From assembly GCA_910579655.1 (NCBI GenBank), contig CAJTVE010000003.1, positions 21,472 to 85,471 on the forward strand: a DNA stretch of 64,000 nt, in the 5' to 3' direction. This DNA is from an uncultured Allobaculum sp. GTDB taxonomy: Bacteria; Bacillota_I; Bacilli_A; Erysipelotrichales; Erysipelotrichaceae. Under the pieces are notes generated by a model. The model saw nothing but the letters and a program-made list of their open reading frames with translations. It was not told the origin of the DNA and made no database searches. Position numbers and translations under genes: made by a program. Position 1 is the stretch's first letter; each line of letters starts with the position of its first letter. Positions 7,361-15,919 of the stretch are shown here, one piece after another.

Positions 7361-8323
7361 TCAGCTTTTCCAATGCTTGAGCGCCTCTTGACGATACTGC
7401 CGGGGCGTCATGTGATAAGCTTCCTTAAATTTCGAATAGAAGAAAGTCTGGTTGGAATAGCCGCATTGCGTAGAAATCTCTTCGATCGAGAGATCCGGAC
7501 GCTCAAGCAGCATGCGTTTGATTTTTTCCAGCTTGAGACGGGAGATATGCTGCGAATATGAAAGGCCTGTCTGTTCCTTGAGCAGACTCGTCAGATATAC
7601 CTGGTGAACATGCAGATCAATGGCCATCTGTTTGAGGGAGCAGTTGAGGAAATTCTTTTCCATATACTGCAAAGCCCGCAGAATAATCTGGTTAGAAGGT
7701 GACAGTGAAGTCTGTTCAACCACAGTCTTTCCCGATCCGACCAGATCCATCAGAATCAGCTGCATCATCGTCTCCTTAATTTTCCTTGAATTTCTAGTGG
7801 GATACAGCTGTTCCCAGAGCAGTTCATACAAAAAATTGAGAATGCGTTCGTTTTCGCTGACGTCAAAAACAATATAGTTCATCGATGTGTTACCCGGATT
7901 CAGGGTATTGGCAAAGAAATACGATAACGTATTTTCTTCATCGAGCAGACTGATCAGATACTTCTCGACAAACTCCCTGGACATTGTAAAGTTGATGAGA
8001 ACATCATCTTCACCAAGGACACCGATCGAATGTGTCGTATTGGTGTCAATCAATGTCATCTGGTTCTTTTTCAGCCGCTGCGGCTTGCCGTCAATCACCT
8101 GATCGCATTCTCCTTCAAACATAAAATTCAGTTCAACAAAATCATGAGAATGGTCCGGTGTGGGGGTAAATCGCGGATTGCGGCTGATCACAAAGGACTC
8201 ATCAGAATTGAATTTGTCATATTCCAGATAATCGATCAGTGAAACTCGATACTCAGGCAGATTATGCCGTTCATCGCGCTCATCCAGGCGCATCAGCCTT
8301 TCTTTCAATTGTTGTTCATTCAT
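7361..8323 (-). CDS. AraC family transcriptional regulator
   Basis: A 320-residue regulator with an N-terminal cupin-like sensor domain (DHSHDFVELNFMFEGEC near residues 57-73) and a C-terminal double helix-turn-helix (about residues 215-315, with SIEEISTQCGYSNQTFFYSKFK). Such proteins usually respond to a sugar and activate a nearby operon. It is divergent from the glycosidase at 8716, its likely target, with a cre-like site and a LacI-type palindrome between them. The SD AAGGAGG is 17 bases from the ATG, unusually far; a stop codon just upstream in frame rules out a longer protein. Confidence 0.9.
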   Translation of the reverse strand: MNEQQLKERLMRLDERDERHNLPEYRVSLIDYLEYDKFNSDESFVISRNPRFTPTPDHSHDFVELNFMFEGECDQVIDGKPQRLKKNQMTLIDTNTTHSIGVLGEDDVLINFTMSREFVEKYLISLLDEENTLSYFFANTLNPGNTSMNYIVFDVSENERILNFLYELLWEQLYPTRNSRKIKETMMQLILMDLVGSGKTVVEQTSLSPSNQIILRALQYMEKNFLNCSLKQMAIDLHVHQVYLTSLLKEQTGLSYSQHISRLKLEKIKRMLLERPDLSIEEISTQCGYSNQTFFYSKFKEAYHMTPRQYRQEALKHWKS

Positions 8324-8385
8324 ACCTAAAGAATAGCACTACCTCCTTAAAAATAGTCAGTTTTCTTCGTAATTGGTGATATAGA

Positions 8386-8399
8386 TGAAAGCGTTGCCA
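8386..8399 (+). promoter_or_regulatory. Candidate catabolite response element (cre)
   Basis: TGAAAGCGTTGCCA matches 13 of 14 positions of the CcpA site TGWAANCGNTNWCA. It lies between the divergent AraC and glycosidase genes, as expected for carbon-source control. Confidence 0.5.
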
Positions 8400-8649
8400 G
8401 CTGGTATCCTGATTTTATAAATTAGTCAATGCCAAAACGAAAAGAAAAAAAAGCGATGCTTGCTCAACAAACTCTATCGGTTTGAGTGCCTTTTGGCCTA
8501 AATCTGCCGGTCTGGAAAAAACAAGGCATTTTTGGCGGCTGTCTGTGCCTGCAAGACACAATATTGGTTTTCAGTCTTAAAAGATGATAGAAATCAACTC
8601 GACCGGTCGCAGGCAGAAAAATCTTGTTTCCGGATGAATTTTTATCTGA

Positions 8650-8664
8650 TTGCAACGGTTTCAA
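8650..8664 (+). promoter_or_regulatory. LacI-type operator-like palindrome
   Basis: TTGCAAC, one base, GTTTCAA: inverted 7-mers with a single mismatch, 50 bases ahead of the glycosidase start codon. It could bind a LacI-family regulator; no such gene is nearby. Confidence 0.35.
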
Positions 8665-8715
8665 TCGCTTTAAAAGAAGATATGGATCAGTTCAGCTGAT
8701 CCTGAGGAGAGAAAA

Positions 8716-11211
8716 ATGAACGTACTTGACGAACTGAAACAGGATCGATTTGCTTCTCATCTGTGGCCTTTTTTCTGGCAGCATGGTGAAGATACGAAAG
8801 TTCTTGAAGAATATCTCAATGCTATGCAGTCCCAGGGATTGTCCTGCTTTTGTGTGGAGTCCCGTCCCCATCCCGATTTTCTCCAGGAAGGCTGGTGGAA
8901 AACGATGGACTTTCTGGTGGAGGAAGCCAGAAAAAGAGGAATGAAATTCTGGATTCTGGATGATGCCAAGTTTCCAACCGGCTATGCGAATGGCCAGGTT
9001 CCGGATTCGCTGAAAAAGCGCTATCTCCAGATTCATCAGTACGACCTGCTCAGTCAGGGCTTTCCCATCGAACAGGATCTGTCCGTTCCAGCTCGGGTCA
9101 TGGAATTTATCAAGGATCCCCGACACCGAAACGATCAGATTGAAAAAGTAATTCTGGCAAGGCATTTGACTGCAGGCGTAATTGACTGGTCTACTCTGAA
9201 AGAGATCACCGACCAGGTCAGCGATCGTACGCTCCGGCTTGATCTTGAAAAAGGATATTATTCCCTGTTTGTAGTCTACCAGACTGCAGCTGGAGCCGAG
9301 GAGTCGACCAGAGACTATCTCGATCCGATGAATCCCAAAGCCACTCAGGTTTTAATTGACACTGTTTATGAACCCCACTATGCCCGTTATAAAGACGAAT
9401 ACGGAAAGACCATTCAGGGAATGTTTTCTGATGAACCTCGATTTGGCAATGTGAAAGGTCCGTATGAAGTCATCGGTGTTTCCGACATGCCGCTGCCCTT
9501 TAATGAATACGTCCGCCAGGCTTTAAAACAAGAGCTTGCACCCGAAGAGTGGGTGTACTTATTCAAAGGCAATACCGACCGGGCTAAGGATGTCCGGGCC
9601 TTGTATATGGGAATTGTTTCCGATTTGTTTGGCCGCCACTTCTCAAAAGTTCTAGGAGACTGGTGCAGAGCACATGGCATTTTGTATATCGGCCATCTGA
9701 TTGAAGACAATGAAGCTCATGCCCGCCTTGGCTATGGACCTGGCCATTACTTTAAAGCCATCAATGGCTTCGATATGGCCGGCATCGATATTATCGGCGG
9801 CCAGGTTGTTCCGGGCATGGATTTCCATCATGATGCCTATATGACTGGCGGCAGCTGTGGTGATTTTTTCCATTATACACTCCCGCGTCTGGCCGCTTCC
9901 GAAGCCAAACTCAATCCGGCAAAAAAAGGGCGCGTGATGTGTGAGGCCTTTGGGGCCTATGGCTGGAGTGAAGGGCTGAAGATGATGAAATGGATCACTG
10001 ACTTCATGATCAGTCACGGGATCAACTACATTGTTCCCCACGCGTTTGACCCCAAAAAATTTCCCGACTGGGACTGCCCACCGCATTTCTATGCTCATGG
10101 CATGAATCCACAGTTTAAACACTTTGGCGTCTGGAGCCGCTATGCCGACCGTCTGGCTCATTTATTTAGTGACGGTACGCATCCAAGCCGGATTGGTGTT
10201 CTCTATCATGCGGTTGGCGAATGGAGCGGCAACAAGGGAAAAGATACTCCGATTCTTAAAGTTCTGGAACAAAACCAGGTGGATGGTACGCTGATCAGTG
10301 AAGATTACTTAAAACAGGCCCGAGTTGAAGGAGATCAGTATATCATTGGAAACAATCGCTTTGACCTGCTGATCATCCCGGCAGCTTCCTACTTGCCCGC
10401 GTGGCTCAATGAACAAATTGCCCGGATTCCAAACGTGGTTTTTGTGGACGAAAAACCGGCGAATTATTTGGGAAGTGGTTCTGTTGTTTTCTTAGACGAA
10501 CTTGGAAAACTGATTCGTCCCTATCAGGAAGTTGTTCCAGCCGATCAAGTTCCTTCCCTGCACGTCTGGGCCTGCCAAAAAGAGGATGGACAGGTGTATT
10601 TCCTGATGAATACCAGTGTCATCGACACAATCGATGCAGCCATTGAAGTCGAAAATGCCGAAAAGCTTGCCAGCTATGATGCCTTTACCAATACTGTAAA
10701 AGCTCTGCCACGCACCGATGATGGCCAGATTCTTGTTCATCTGGAACCCTTCGAATCACTGATTCTCGTTGAGGACGATCCGGATGAAGAACCTATTGAA
10801 GCTGGCGAAAAGATCGCAGTCATTGAAAAAGGTCTTGTGCGCAAGAAACCTTTCAATACAGATCCCTTTGGTCCTGCAACAGCCACTGATTTCCAGGATC
10901 TGAGCCTGGAAGATCCGAGATTTTCCGGCACCCTCCTGTATCAGTTCACCCTGCCTGAAGACTTTAAATCCGGCATTCTCCATCTGCCACAGGCTTTTGA
11001 AACCGTAACGGTAACAGTGGATGGAAAGGAGCAGACCCGGATCGCCCCGCCTTATTACTTTGTCCTCAAAGAGATTAAAGATCCGCATGTACAAGTTGAA
11101 GTCATTACAACTCTTGCCCGCAGCCAGCGCGAACTGTTCTCGCAGTTTATCCCAAGTGAACCCATCGGACTTTGTGGCGCACCTGAATTGTATTCCATTC
11201 AATCCAGATAA
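8716..11211 (+). CDS. TIM-barrel glycoside hydrolase, GH106 (alpha-L-rhamnosidase)-like
   Basis: An 831-residue protein without a signal peptide, so it probably acts on imported glycosides in the cytoplasm. It shows the pattern of GH106-like enzymes: a barrel with EEARKRGMKFWILDDAKFPT, an acidic FSDEPRFGN, the segment MCEAFGAYGWSEGLKMMKW, IVPHAF, a later NPQF and YADRLAHL, then a C-terminal sugar-binding-like domain. Substrate specificity is uncertain; other clan members share these motifs. GAGGAGAG precedes the ATG at normal spacing. The neighbour AraC gene, cre-like site and palindrome suggest sugar-controlled expression. No transporter genes are adjacent. Confidence 0.7.
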   Translation: MNVLDELKQDRFASHLWPFFWQHGEDTKVLEEYLNAMQSQGLSCFCVESRPHPDFLQEGWWKTMDFLVEEARKRGMKFWILDDAKFPTGYANGQVPDSLKKRYLQIHQYDLLSQGFPIEQDLSVPARVMEFIKDPRHRNDQIEKVILARHLTAGVIDWSTLKEITDQVSDRTLRLDLEKGYYSLFVVYQTAAGAEESTRDYLDPMNPKATQVLIDTVYEPHYARYKDEYGKTIQGMFSDEPRFGNVKGPYEVIGVSDMPLPFNEYVRQALKQELAPEEWVYLFKGNTDRAKDVRALYMGIVSDLFGRHFSKVLGDWCRAHGILYIGHLIEDNEAHARLGYGPGHYFKAINGFDMAGIDIIGGQVVPGMDFHHDAYMTGGSCGDFFHYTLPRLAASEAKLNPAKKGRVMCEAFGAYGWSEGLKMMKWITDFMISHGINYIVPHAFDPKKFPDWDCPPHFYAHGMNPQFKHFGVWSRYADRLAHLFSDGTHPSRIGVLYHAVGEWSGNKGKDTPILKVLEQNQVDGTLISEDYLKQARVEGDQYIIGNNRFDLLIIPAASYLPAWLNEQIARIPNVVFVDEKPANYLGSGSVVFLDELGKLIRPYQEVVPADQVPSLHVWACQKEDGQVYFLMNTSVIDTIDAAIEVENAEKLASYDAFTNTVKALPRTDDGQILVHLEPFESLILVEDDPDEEPIEAGEKIAVIEKGLVRKKPFNTDPFGPATATDFQDLSLEDPRFSGTLLYQFTLPEDFKSGILHLPQAFETVTVTVDGKEQTRIAPPYYFVLKEIKDPHVQVEVITTLARSQRELFSQFIPSEPIGLCGAPELYSIQSR

Positions 11212-11341
11212 GCTTGCACAGACAATACAGAACAGCAGACTCACCTCCAGATCGATCTTTCAATTCAAACCTGTCTTATGTCTTATATCTCATCAATTTC
11301 AGGCTCTGCTCTTTTTCCTTCCAATCTTTTTGTTTCCATCA

Positions 11342-11368
11342 AACCAGCTGTCTTGCAGCTGGTTTTTT
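11342..11368 (+). terminator. Terminator after the glycosidase gene
   Basis: AACCAGCTG pairs perfectly with CAGCTGGTT around a 5-base loop, followed by a T-run. Confidence 0.88.
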
Positions 11369-11393
11369 CAGTGCCCCATACCAAGCCACGCAA

Positions 11394-11440
11394 AAAAAAG
11401 ATACCAGTCGCCAGATCAGGGATCACCAGGACAGGTATCT
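11394..11440 (-). terminator. Terminator of the gene at 11497-12210
   Basis: On the minus strand AGATACC pairs with GGTATCT, GATC/GATC extends the stem, and eight T follow. Confidence 0.8.
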
Positions 11441-11496
11441 TCATGGAGTTGAAAATCAGGATTTGGAAGTCTGATCCAGCGACCTTCGGTTCTGGA

Positions 11497-12210
11497 TTAT
11501 TCTTCTACAGTTTCAGTTGTTTCTTCGACAACACTGGCAGGAGTCTTTTCAACTTGAATTTGCTTCGAATTTAAGTCAGCAATTTCCGAATCAATGAAGG
11601 CTGCGACGGCTTTTGCATCGTCTTCATTTTCATCGAGGTAGACTTTGGAGTAGAGGGTAGATTTGCCATTTTGTTTCAAGTACGCCAGTCTGGCAATCTT
11701 TTCAGCCATCCCTTTTTCATCGCGACGGAAAATCGTCAGATTCTGATTCAGGAAATGAATATCGCTTTTGCGAACTTCAGGAATGGAATTGAGGATCATA
11801 TCCAGATCAGAGAAGAAGCACAGCTCACTGACTGATCCATTAGTGACGATCACACTATAATTGCCTAAGGTACCCGCTTCTTTCATGCCAGAAAGAATCA
11901 TGGATTCAAATTCGCTGGCACGGCTTAAAAAGGAAACCCCTTCATAGCAGAATTCGCCAGTTGTTTCTTCATTACCGGCTGCAACCTGAATGATTTCTGT
12001 TTCCTGTTTCTTTTTGGATTTTTTAGCGTCAGATGTACGGACTACCCACAGATACAGATCTTCATCGATAAGATCCTTGCTGGAAGCCATCGTGTCGAGC
12101 AGACTGTTGAGCTGATTGACTGCATCACTAAGGCTGGTATATTTACGGTTGTTGAAGATAACAACCGAATCACTCTCGGGAGCTCCGATGCGAATTTCAT
12201 AAAACTTCAT
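11497..12210 (-). CDS. Unrecognised cytoplasmic protein
   Basis: A 237-residue soluble protein that I do not recognise. It has no signal peptide or membrane segment. The sequence alternates strands and helices (MKFYEIRIGAPESDSVVIF at the start suggests a beta strand), has a lysine-rich stretch KKSKKKQETE near residue 65, and ends in an acidic, Thr/Glu-rich tail. It is a single-gene transcript with its own extended -10 promoter and terminator. It lies back to back with the DAHP synthase gene; that arrangement does not by itself suggest a role. Confidence 0.6.
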   Translation of the reverse strand: MKFYEIRIGAPESDSVVIFNNRKYTSLSDAVNQLNSLLDTMASSKDLIDEDLYLWVVRTSDAKKSKKKQETEIIQVAAGNEETTGEFCYEGVSFLSRASEFESMILSGMKEAGTLGNYSVIVTNGSVSELCFFSDLDMILNSIPEVRKSDIHFLNQNLTIFRRDEKGMAEKIARLAYLKQNGKSTLYSKVYLDENEDDAKAVAAFIDSEIADLNSKQIQVEKTPASVVEETTETVEE

Positions 12211-12298
12211 TAAAAAACCTCACATTCATTTCTATTTTCTGGGCAGTGGACCTGCAATGTTCAAAAAACGATTTCAGATTGAAAGGTCCATCGCAACG

Positions 12299-12307
12299 AT
12301 TCTACCA
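12299..12307 (-). promoter_or_regulatory. Extended -10 promoter of the gene at 11497-12210
   Basis: TGG followed by TAGAAT on the minus strand, about 90 bases upstream of the start codon; no good -35. Confidence 0.4.
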
Positions 12308-12533
12308 TAAATACAGAAATGATGACTATCCCTGCTGGTCGATGAATGCAGTTTCCAAAACTTCAGACTTCAGTCTGTTATTGTCGTCACTATTTATACG
12401 AACAGAATTAGCTCTTTTGCCTCGTTTTTGATCACGATCTGTTCTGTCAGACGAACTGGAGCCTGAATACGAATCTGTTCAGAATGAGTAAACAGCATGA
12501 AAGCAAAGGGAGGGATGAGAATCTGAAAATAAT

Positions 12534-12575
12534 CAAAAACGTTTTCAGAAAATTTTTGCGAAGAAAGCGTTTTCA
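12534..12575 (+). promoter_or_regulatory. Two cre-like sites upstream of the DAHP synthase promoter
   Basis: CAAAAACGTTTTCA (12534-12547, 12 of 14 matches to cre) and AGAAAGCGTTTTCA (12562-12575, 13 of 14) are spaced 28 bases centre to centre, so both lie on nearly the same helix face. Confidence 0.4.
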
Positions 12576-12629
12576 GATTTCGCGTTGTCTGTCTCTTGCG
12601 ACATTGTTCACACAATCCTGCAATGACGA

Positions 12630-12638
12630 TGGTATACT
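12630..12638 (+). promoter_or_regulatory. Extended -10 promoter of the DAHP synthase gene
   Basis: TGG then TATACT, about 40 bases before the start codon. A transcript starting near 12645 excludes the upstream in-frame ATG at 12641 as the true start. Confidence 0.55.
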
Positions 12639-12676
12639 GAATGGCAGTCTATTCAATAACGGAAAGTGAGAGTTTT

Positions 12677-13732
12677 ATGTCAATTCATATTAATCATTCC
12701 CTGCCGGATCCAGAAGTGCTCAAGCAGGAAATTCCAATGTCTGAACACGCGAAGATGATTAAAGCGAAACGCGATCAGGAAATCCGCGATATTTTTGAAA
12801 GCAAAGACAACCGGTTTATCGTCATTGTCGGGCCCTGCTCAGCTGATAACGAAGAAAGCGTACTGGAGTATTGTCATAAGCTGGCCAACCTGAATGAAGT
12901 GGTTAAGGACCGGCTGATGATCATCCCCCGTGTTTACACCAATAAACCAAGAACCACCGGGGATGGCTACAAAGGGATGCTTCACCAGCCAGATCCGAAT
13001 GCTGAACCAGATCTGCTTGAAGGGCTGAAATCAATCCGGAAAATGCATTTACGCGTTCTTGAAGAAACCGGCCTCTCTACAGCCGATGAAATGTTATATC
13101 CAGAAAACCGTTCCTTTTTAGATGATGTGCTTTCCTATGAGGCCGTAGGGGCTCGTTCTGTTGAAAATCAGCAGCATCGTCTGGTCGCTTCCGGCATTGA
13201 CATTCCTGTTGGCATGAAAAACCCGACCTCCGGTGATTTTTCAGTCATGATGAATTCCGTCACAGCTGCCCAGCACCCGCATCGCTTCATTTATCGCAGC
13301 AACGATGTTCAGACCGATGGCAACCCGCTGGCTCATGTCATCTTACGCGGCGGCGTAGATAAATATGGAAAGACAATTCCAAACTATCACTATGAAGACC
13401 TGAAAATTGTCAGCGACCTGTACAAAAAAGCCGGCCTGAAAAATCCAGCCGTCATCGTCGATGCCAACCATTCCAACTCGGATAAGAAATACAAAGAACA
13501 GATCCGGATCTGTATGGATGTCATGCATAACCGCAAATACCATCCGGAAATTCGCGAACTGGTCAAAGGGGTCATGATTGAATCTTACCTGCTGGAAGGC
13601 CGTCAGGATATCTGTGAAGATTATGTCAAAGGCAAATCCATCACTGATCCGTGTCTTGGCTGGGAAGACACCAAAAAGCTGATTCTGGATATTTATGCCA
13701 GAACCAAAGAATGTCTGCCCGAAGAAAACTGA
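12677..13732 (+). CDS. 3-deoxy-7-phosphoheptulonate (DAHP) synthase, class I
   Basis: A 351-residue AroF/AroG/AroH-type enzyme condensing phosphoenolpyruvate and erythrose 4-phosphate, the first step of the shikimate pathway. Class I signatures: VIVGPCSAD, PRVYTNKPRTTGDGYKG, AVGARSVENQQHR, MKNPTSGDF and VDANHSNSDKK. The length is typical for the AroG type without a fused chorismate mutase. The ATG at 12677 follows GGAAAGTGAG; an upstream ATG at 12641 is at the transcription start. Other shikimate genes are not nearby, so it is probably a lone gene, perhaps under carbon control through the upstream cre-like pair. Feedback specificity (Phe, Tyr or Trp) cannot be told. Confidence 0.93.
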   Translation: MSIHINHSLPDPEVLKQEIPMSEHAKMIKAKRDQEIRDIFESKDNRFIVIVGPCSADNEESVLEYCHKLANLNEVVKDRLMIIPRVYTNKPRTTGDGYKGMLHQPDPNAEPDLLEGLKSIRKMHLRVLEETGLSTADEMLYPENRSFLDDVLSYEAVGARSVENQQHRLVASGIDIPVGMKNPTSGDFSVMMNSVTAAQHPHRFIYRSNDVQTDGNPLAHVILRGGVDKYGKTIPNYHYEDLKIVSDLYKKAGLKNPAVIVDANHSNSDKKYKEQIRICMDVMHNRKYHPEIRELVKGVMIESYLLEGRQDICEDYVKGKSITDPCLGWEDTKKLILDIYARTKECLPEEN

Positions 13733-13799
13733 TTTTCTTTGTGGCAGACTCTTTGTTGAAATTACCCGCCATCCCCAAAAAAGCATCGCCCAATCCCTG

Positions 13800-13831
13800 C
13801 CGGAACCTGTTGCCCAGATTCCGGTTTTTTT
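13800..13831 (+). terminator. Terminator of the DAHP synthase gene
   Basis: CCGGAA and TTCCGG flank a 13-base loop, followed by seven T. Confidence 0.8.
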
Positions 13832-13834
13832 GCG

Positions 13835-13859
13835 AAAAAAAATCCTGCTCAAGGCAGGA
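13835..13859 (-). terminator. Terminator of the gene at 13886-14359
   Basis: On the minus strand TCCTGCC and GCAGGA form a short GC-rich stem followed by eight T. It is back to back with the previous terminator. Confidence 0.75.
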
Positions 13860-13885
13860 AATAAATCTTAAGTCTAAAAAACATC

Positions 13886-14359
13886 TCAGGCATTCAGACC
13901 TGCTGGATAACGGTTTCGTAATGAATCCGTAATCATCTGCCAGCTTTTTTCTGACTGTTCTGGGGTTTTCTTGGCCCACTTGCCAAAGTAAGGAATAAAC
14001 CCCAGATGACTGGCCTGAGCGATCAGATCCAGATCTGTCTCGCTCAGCCGGATATACAGAGGATACTTACCAGGTATCTGGTCATAAGCAATCGCCAGAC
14101 GGCTGATGACGGCTTCAAACAGATCCAGCTTCGTTCTGGCATCACATCTGCGAACGTCAAAGAGAATTGCAGGCCGGTCCATTCCAAAATCATCTTCATC
14201 TTTCCAGGAAGCATAGGCGGCAGGCTGCTGGTCGACCAGCACAGAAAGCCCAGCTGGATCCTGATCGATTTCCCAGTTGCCTGGCAGACAACTGGCCTTA
14301 AAAAAAGTCCGTCTTGGAAGGATCATCAGAATTTCATTGTTTAAATCTCGGTCTTCCAT
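13886..14359 (-). CDS. Small unknown protein, possibly a diverged GNAT-like fold
   Basis: A 157-residue soluble protein. The C-terminal half (LIAQASHLGFIPYFGKW) resembles the last helix and strand of GNAT acetyltransferases, but the acetyl-CoA loop (Q/RxxGxG/A) is not visible, so this is only a suggestion. It begins just downstream of an AAAGG at normal spacing. It is convergent with the DAHP synthase gene and shares its terminator region. I cannot assign a function. Confidence 0.55.
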   Translation of the reverse strand: MEDRDLNNEILMILPRRTFFKASCLPGNWEIDQDPAGLSVLVDQQPAAYASWKDEDDFGMDRPAILFDVRRCDARTKLDLFEAVISRLAIAYDQIPGKYPLYIRLSETDLDLIAQASHLGFIPYFGKWAKKTPEQSEKSWQMITDSLRNRYPAGLNA

Positions 14360-14734
14360 AATTGTCTATACCTTTCTGTTAAATGCGTATATACCTTAGC
14401 ACATTCAGGGTTCGTCCCTGTCCGTAGTCTGCCATTTTTCAAAATGATGTCAAAATTCTGTCTGAAACTTTTACAAAAAACTAGTCGAAAACGCTTTCTC
14501 AAAATCGCTTTACACGCTTCTACCGATTTCTTATCGAAAACAGTTACAGCTGCCTTATTGACAATATTGTCTCACCCGGAACACCATTTTACTTTTTCTG
14601 GCAGAAACCATAAAAAAACCGGTCGATCAATGCCAGGCCGATTTTTCTGGAAAGTAAGGGACTGAATCACATTATAATATTGAAGTTCGGTTCACTGCCA
14701 AGATGACCGACAAATTTTGAAAGGAATGTATGAA
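14360..14734. other. Intergenic region before the C_GCAxxG gene
   Basis: Divergent control region. A TATAAT at 14675-14680 on the plus strand is a likely -10 for the next gene, with no clear -35. CGAAAACGCTTTCT at 14486-14499 matches 12 of 14 cre positions. Nothing else is recognised. Confidence 0.35.
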
Positions 14735-15214
14735 ATGTCCGAAACTTTATTAGAAAGAAATGTAAAGCATCATTATTTAGAAAACAACTACAACTGCGCT
14801 GAGACGATGATCCAGGCGTGCAATGACACCTTCAAGTTAGATCTGCCTGCTTTCGCATATCGAATGCTTTCGGGCTTTGGAAGCGGGCTGTATACAGGGA
14901 ATGTATGCGGCGCCCTGGTGGGCTGTACATCTGCTCTGTCGTTGATGATGGTGGAAACGCGTGCCCACGATACAGAACATCTTCCCTATGCTCAGCGCCT
15001 TCTGGTTCGAAATTTTCGAAATCTGCTTGGCGAAACCCAGTGCGCCCGACTCAAAGCCGTTCACCACACCAAAGAACAACGCTGCCTGCCAACCTGCCTT
15101 CTGGCCGCCCAAGCGATGACCCAGACCGTGAACCAGCTCCAGCAGGAGGGCCTGCTCAAACAGGAATACGATTTTTCAAAATGGATGACGGATGAACAGG
15201 CGAAGTCGGAGTGA
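14735..15214 (+). CDS. C_GCAxxG_C_C family redox-type protein
   Basis: A 159-residue member of the C_GCAxxG_C_C family, named after conserved cysteines that probably bind metal or cycle as a redox centre. Here NCAE (residues 20-23) and VCGALVGC (about 56-63) carry the motif, and two further cysteines follow near residues 97 and 118. The ATG at 14735 follows AAAGGA at 9 bases; earlier in-frame starts overlap that site. The biochemical role of the family is not established. It stands alone; the 700 bases after it hold no clear gene. Confidence 0.75.
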   Translation: MSETLLERNVKHHYLENNYNCAETMIQACNDTFKLDLPAFAYRMLSGFGSGLYTGNVCGALVGCTSALSLMMVETRAHDTEHLPYAQRLLVRNFRNLLGETQCARLKAVHHTKEQRCLPTCLLAAQAMTQTVNQLQQEGLLKQEYDFSKWMTDEQAKSE

Positions 15215-15919
15215 AGAAAGAAAAGAAAGGCTGAAAAAACTCAATGGCGCACTCCAGCCAGAAAGTCTCTAAGGATCAGTTAGATAGTAGTCCCCAATAA
15301 ACAGGCAATTGGTTCTCTTTATATAACGCAGAATATAACGCCGAAATCATGGCTGCCTGTAGGGGGGATTTCTTTGCTGTTTGTGCAATTTAATCATCTA
15401 GCTGTTACTATTGTCTCTGGCGAGCCGAATCTGACATTTACACTGGCTCCCAAGACCAAGTAATCTGGCTGCTCCCGGTAGAGTTGGAGAGCCTAAAAAA
15501 GCACATATCAAAAAAGCTCTAAACCAATTATGTGAACCGAAAATCCACACAATGGTTTAGAGCCAGCGATTTAAAAACCACTTACAATTTTAGAATACCA
15601 AAAAAGGATAGTACGAAATTACATGCGGCTGTCCTTGTTCGTTAAAGAGTGAGAATGGGCATCGACTGTTGACTGATTCTGGATCAGGGCTTCATCAATG
15701 CGATGAGTCGCTTTGCACCTGCACCAAAGCGAAGAGGCAATGGCGCTGGAGCGGATGTTAGACAGAAATTTTCTGCCTTTCACTCTTTTTTCACTCTCTA
15801 TATTTTCTGGTCTGTTTTCAGCAAAATAGACCAATATCGTCCGCCAAAATACCCCAGGCCTGCGATTTTCACAGTTGGTATTCGCAGCTGACCATGCTAT
15901 TTCTTTGCTGGATCAAAAT
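15215..15919. other. Long gene-poor region with a strong inverted repeat
   Basis: 705 bases without a convincing gene. It contains the hairpin at 15516-15563. A minus-strand open frame at 15619-15834 starts with TTG and has no clear SD; its end (LTNKDSRM then stop) vaguely recalls transposase text, so a decayed mobile element is possible. A duplicated ATATAACGC occurs near 15330. Confidence 0.35.
15516..15563 (-). terminator. Perfect 11-bp inverted repeat with T-tail (terminator-like)
   Basis: GCTCTAAACCA and TGGTTTAGAGC are perfect inverted repeats; the inner TTATGTG and CACACAA nearly continue the stem, giving about 17 pairs. On the minus strand six T follow, so it can end a transcript from the 15920-17641 gene or from the unknown stretch in between. 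Confidence 0.6.

Noticed and set aside
15619..15834. 71-codon minus-strand frame, possible transposase remnant
   Set aside because: Starts with TTG without a clear SD and shows only a few suggestive residues near its end; not enough to call a pseudogene.
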